Of a stretch of DNA of 46,000 nt, positions 42,732-46,000 are shown one piece after another (the stretch's first letter is position 1; each line of letters starts with the position of its first letter). Below the pieces are notes generated by a model. It did no database searches. It was given only the letters and a program-made list of their open reading frames with translations, and had not been told where the DNA came from. The position numbers and the translations under genes were made by a program. This DNA comes from Tubiluchus corallicola (Eukaryota; Priapulida; Priapulimorpha; Priapulimorphida; Tubiluchidae): assembly GCA_030141605.1 (NCBI GenBank), contig JAQGDQ010000260.1, forward strand, positions 243,798 to 289,797. Direction: 5' to 3'.

Positions 42732-44059
42732 CTACAGAAAAATCAATGCAACGTGTGATTAATACAACACGTATGTACCTAGCATTCTAGCAATCTGTAA
42801 CACGACAATGATATGGGGTTTAATATAGATTTTTATTTATTTATTTGGCTGATTTGTACAAACATACACATTATGCACATTGTCAAATTATATACACATA
42901 TTTCAAAACAGCAGTAGCAATAATACGTTGATTAGGGGATAAGGGTGACCAACTTTGGAATGAGGAGGAGCGTAAGCTTTCGTGCCTCACACCTGGTTTG
43001 TGGCAAGCATAATTTTAATGATTCTTAACTGCGTTTCAGAACTATTTCGAATTCCTAATAATGATTGTCCGGAAAAATAATGGACGAATCTTGCCCTATT
43101 TACAAATTTAGACAAAATGAATAGATTGCTCGCCATCTGTAACAAATTCCCTCTTCCCTTTTCTTAACCTTCGAAAAAATGCTAGGATGAATAACAAACT
43201 GAGTGGATTACGTTAAATTCAAGAGCATATTACACTAGCGAAATACGTGTAATGAAAGAGTTTAAGCCTTTAATCGAACTCCTATGGATTGGCCAATGTA
43301 CCTCATAAGAAAATCCAGCATTTTCCTTTCGTAGCTGTTGGAGCTCCTTCTGCGGGGATTTTAACAAGCTCATTTGGCCCTGCAAGGAGATAAACCTCTC
43401 TTCCAGCTCTTCATAATCCCGGAGTTTCCATCGCTGGTGATCCACTTCCTCACGCATCTCTGACACTTTTTGCTTTAGACTTTCTGCCTTCTCTGTTAAT
43501 TCTTTGTTGGCAATTTTTAGTCGCTCATTTTCGGTCGTGATGTCATCTTTGTGGAAACTAGAATGGAACAAAACAAGAAAATAGAGTTAACAAAGTTATA
43601 ATATAAAGCAGCAATAAGAAAACTAAATAAAATATATATGTAGGTTACTATTTATTAGGGACAACATTCATTAAAATTGAAGTAAGTTTTTCTGATTTAT
43701 AACAACAGCAGCAGCAGCAGTGACAGCGATAGCAGCGACACCAAAACCAACACCATCGCCAATGCCAACAAGAATGACAATGATAACGACAATGACAATA
43801 ACAGCATGATATAACCATGATTATCTATTCAGATTTGACCACAGAAACAAGCAATTTTTGCAGGATACACCATTAGTAGCAGAAGTTATTTCAACTGCTA
43901 AACAATAAAAATCAAGAAATAAATTCTTTCGAGTTATTGCAGTGTAATTTTCTAAGCAAAAACCAACTGTTAGAGCAGTCACCGTGACAATGACAACAAC
44001 AATAACAATGAGAATGACAACAACAACTTTAACAACTACAGTAGCAGCAGTAACCACCA

Positions 44060-44090
<31 letters not shown>

Positions 44091-44569
44091 CAACAACAAC
44101 AACAACAACAGCAACAACAACAACAGTAGTAGCAACAGCCAGCAGCAGCAACATACAGCAAAAGCAACAGCAGCAGCAACAACAGTAATGACAGCGGCCG
44201 CGGCAATGACAAGGATTATGACAACAACAACGACAATGGCGTTGGTTTTTATTTTTACAACAACAACAAGAATGATTTATAGTGACTTTATTGCACTACT
44301 GCTCTCTGAATTATTTAAATTGGTAATCAACTGCAGTTAAGTTCAGCATTGTCATTGTTTTCACCGGACGCAACCACAGTTTCTCAGTTACTCATCACTT
44401 CACTTAACACACACCTGAGTTTACGTAATCGGCGTAGTTCAGCCTCTAACTCTATCAGTGTAGACCTCCATTGATCAGTTATTCGCTCTGTCTCTTCTTG
44501 TATTCGTTCTTCGTAATTCTCCTCCTCCGCGGCCAGATGTTTTGTCACGAGTCGACATCGTTCTAGTGC
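41418..44569 (-). CDS. coiled-coil protein, C-terminal part (last three exons, 5' end not found)
   Basis: Exons 44569-44415, 43557-43302 and 42731-41418 join in phase (2, then 0) and give about 573 residues ending in a stop. The N-terminal half of this part is continuous heptad-like coiled coil, rich in Glu/Lys/Leu/Arg. It is followed by an acidic Ser/Asp-rich, probably disordered region, a second shorter coil, and a C-terminal tail with a Cys cluster CQCHDELIC. This looks like a cytoskeletal or vesicle-trafficking scaffold, but I could not assign a family. The upstream acceptor at exon 44569 (ttgttttacag|GCACTAG) proves more 5' exons, probably beyond 46000. Confidence 0.8.
42834..43145 (-). 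mobile_element. possible decayed retroelement 3' end
   Basis: On the minus strand a protein-like frame (ILSKFVNRARFVHYFSGQS, LLGIRNSSETQLRIIKIML) is followed by non-coding DNA and an (AAATA)n tail at 42834-42850, the layout of a LINE 3' end. No catalytic motif remains. It lies in the last intron of the coiled-coil gene. Confidence 0.3.
43302..43557 (-). CDS. coiled-coil gene, second-last exon
   Basis: 256 nt. Acceptor tgttccattctag|TTTCC. Encodes ENERLKIANKELTEKAESLK, then REEVDHQRWKLRDYEELEER and KELQQLRKENAGFSYE. Donor TATGAG|GTACAT, phase 0. Confidence 0.84.
43700..43803 (+). repeat. degenerate CAG/ACA/GAC repeat
   Basis: CAGCAGCAGCAG followed by interrupted GCAACACCAA/ATGACAATG units, in the second-last intron of this partial gene. 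Confidence 0.8.
43983..44272 (+). repeat. CAA/CAG trinucleotide tract with pure (CAG)9(CAA)14-type core
   Basis: About 290 bp of ACA/AAC/CAG units. The pure CAG run is at about 44057-44083, then CAA with single interruptions to about 44126. Intronic; the transcript carries CTG/TTG. The poly-Ser/Asn/Thr and poly-Leu frames are artefacts. Confidence 0.95.
44415..44569 (-). CDS. coiled-coil gene, third-last exon
   Basis: 155 nt. Encodes ALERCRLVTKHLAAEEENYE and QWRSTLIELEAELRRLRKL, strongly heptad-like. Donor AAACTCAG|GTGTGT, phase 2. Confidence 0.82.
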
Positions 44570-45135
44570 CTGTAAAACAAACAAAAACAACCTGCATATC
44601 ATATAGAAGAACAATGCAATTTCACAAAATTGACACAGTGTTAATAATAACAAAGAAAAATTACTAATAATAACAACAAGAAAAAATACTTCAGTTACGG
44701 GAAATTAAGCATTTTATTAGTCAATATCAGTAAATGAAACTTCTGTTGAAACTGCAAGGTCTCGTCTACAGTCTTTTCGTCATTACATCTGAGGTTCCTA
44801 GCATTTTTTACACCCTTAAACAAAATATTTGACAGCATCTGTATCTTTCAACTTAGTGTGACACTTCAAGAATCAAGGTCAAGGCACCCACTAATTTTGT
44901 CGGTTAAAGACTTATGACATTTTGGACTTGACCCCCGAATTACTTTTTGGAGTCCGTGGAATTAAAAAGTGAATTGTGGCGCGAAACTGAAATTCAACTG
45001 AAATTAATAATACAGTAACTTTTTAAAACCTTGACTTAATGACGCATTATAACTTACTGTTATCTAAACATGTATCTAAAAGTCACATGGGGTAGATCTA
45101 TACCTAAGTCACGAGGGTTTTTAAAGTTCAAATGT
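44570..45135. other. upstream intron of the coiled-coil gene
   Basis: AT-rich, with no exon recognised on the minus strand. Confidence 0.4.
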
Positions 45136-45590
45136 CTATTTAGTCATTCTGTAACTTGCTTGCCTGCTTACTTCGTTTTCTGAAGATGGCGTCAGGAAAC
45201 GACACGATGAATGAACAACATTAATGACTAGGTTGCTGCTGTCATTAGTGTTTTTGTAAAGGTTTTGCTTTATTTGAATAGCGTTAACAGCAGAACAAAA
45301 TAAAATAATAGCAGTTGGAATCAGTCGGGCCATTCTTCATTTTTCAAGTAGCTCAGAAATAGCCATAAGACAGTGAGTTTCTAAAACAATTTTCTTATTT
45401 CCTCTAGCTATTTCCTGCATATGGATAAGCAGACATCGCGACAATGACTGCCTGCCAACAGTCCAACACCAATGCATTGCTTTAAAAGTGTGCAAAATCA
45501 TAGTGTTCAGTACAGGCAACGAAATACCAATCACCCTAATTTCGGCCATACTTTCTCAGTCTGTCAATTTGGACATCTCGCTATACAGCA
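45136..45590 (-). pseudogene. possible pseudogene fragment resembling the tubulin-folding cofactor D C-terminus
   Basis: Two open frames, 45549-45337 and 45333-45136, share one frame and are separated only by TGA. The translation has RVIGISLPVLNTMILHTF, CLLIHMQEIARGNKKI, stop, then IILFCSAVNAIQIKQNLYKN. From family knowledge, cofactor D has in this order an RVxxPLLxTLDxLL segment, an LLxLCxxEIxxSKDIxKL segment and LxLLCHxFPxIRKxTAxxLYE. The resemblance is weak, by eye only. An upstream in-frame TGA and a possible frameshift (RLRKYGRN in another frame) suggest decay. Chance remains possible. Confidence 0.3.
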
Positions 45591-45599
45591 TTATCTGTG

Positions 45600-46000
45600 T
45601 CATGGTAAATATTTGCTGCCGTAGTTATGATATCAGCTTATATGTACGAATTGTCTAAACGTCAGCTTAGTGGGCATTGTTTGCAAATTACTTAAGTAAA
45701 CGGAAACAATGATTTACTCATCAATTAGGGCATAATTTATTGGATGCACAAGATTTCAGCCAATAACAATCAAACTATAGCGATAGTTAGTTACTTCCTA
45801 CACAAACTGTCACTGTGGTCTGTGTTAACTTAGCCACATACTTAACTGGGTTATTGAAATGCAAAACGCACAATCTTGACGAAACGGTTTTTGTATGTTT
45901 TGTTTCGAGCACGGTATGCTCAACACACGAACATGTCTGCCTGCCATACGTGTGGCCTAGATCTGCCAACGCTAACAAGCCACGTTTGAATTAAGCCATG
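45600..46000. other. window end, nothing recognised
   Basis: AT-rich; the minus-strand frame at 45787-45978 has no motif or splice support. Confidence 0.4.

Overview
This is AT-rich animal nuclear DNA. It has multi-exon genes with GT-AG introns of conserved phase, a contactin-family adhesion receptor, polyadenylation signals, abundant microsatellites, hAT-type miniature transposons with 8-bp target duplications, tRNA-derived SINE-like copies and a decayed LINE. A marine invertebrate fits best. A tunicate or other deuterostome is possible, but the sequence does not settle it.

Layout. (1) 1-7.4 kb: a decayed coding remnant near 1.5-1.7 kb, an apparently intronless type II membrane glycosyltransferase with a DXD motif (2518-3594, +), a 5'-truncated non-LTR retrotransposon (about 4.56-5.57 kb, +) and a foldback hairpin at 6.3 kb. 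(2) 7.4-27.4 kb: one large minus-strand gene, assembled here from 12 coding exons plus a 5' UTR exon and a TATA box. All splice phases agree, and the exons sum to 2616 nt (871 residues). The product has a signal peptide, a long Pro/Gly/basic/Tyr-acidic region, four contactin-like Ig domains, a Kazal (follistatin-like) domain, one fibronectin III domain and a GPI-type tail. Its introns hold most of the window's mobile DNA: five hAT-like elements, SINE-like copies, a 43-bp minisatellite, a polypyrimidine tract of about 640 bp and a GTCACA foldback. (3) 27.4-41.2 kb: no gene recognised. It contains a foldback element of about 1.2 kb, two purine/pyrimidine-alternating palindromes, a degenerate telomere-like array, a (TTA)n(GTA)n block and two minisatellites. 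(4) 41.2-44.6 kb: the last three exons of a minus-strand coiled-coil gene whose 5' end lies further upstream, probably outside the window. (5) About 45.1-45.6 kb: a minus-strand reading frame with in-frame stops that weakly resembles the C-terminus of tubulin-folding cofactor D.

The genes do not form an operon or pathway. The strongest novelty candidate is the architecture of the Ig gene: a contactin-type Ig1-4 array followed by Kazal, a single FnIII and a lipid anchor, in place of the usual Ig5-6 and four FnIII. The second theme is repeats lying directly against 5' splice sites of this gene. All family assignments were made by eye, without database searches.
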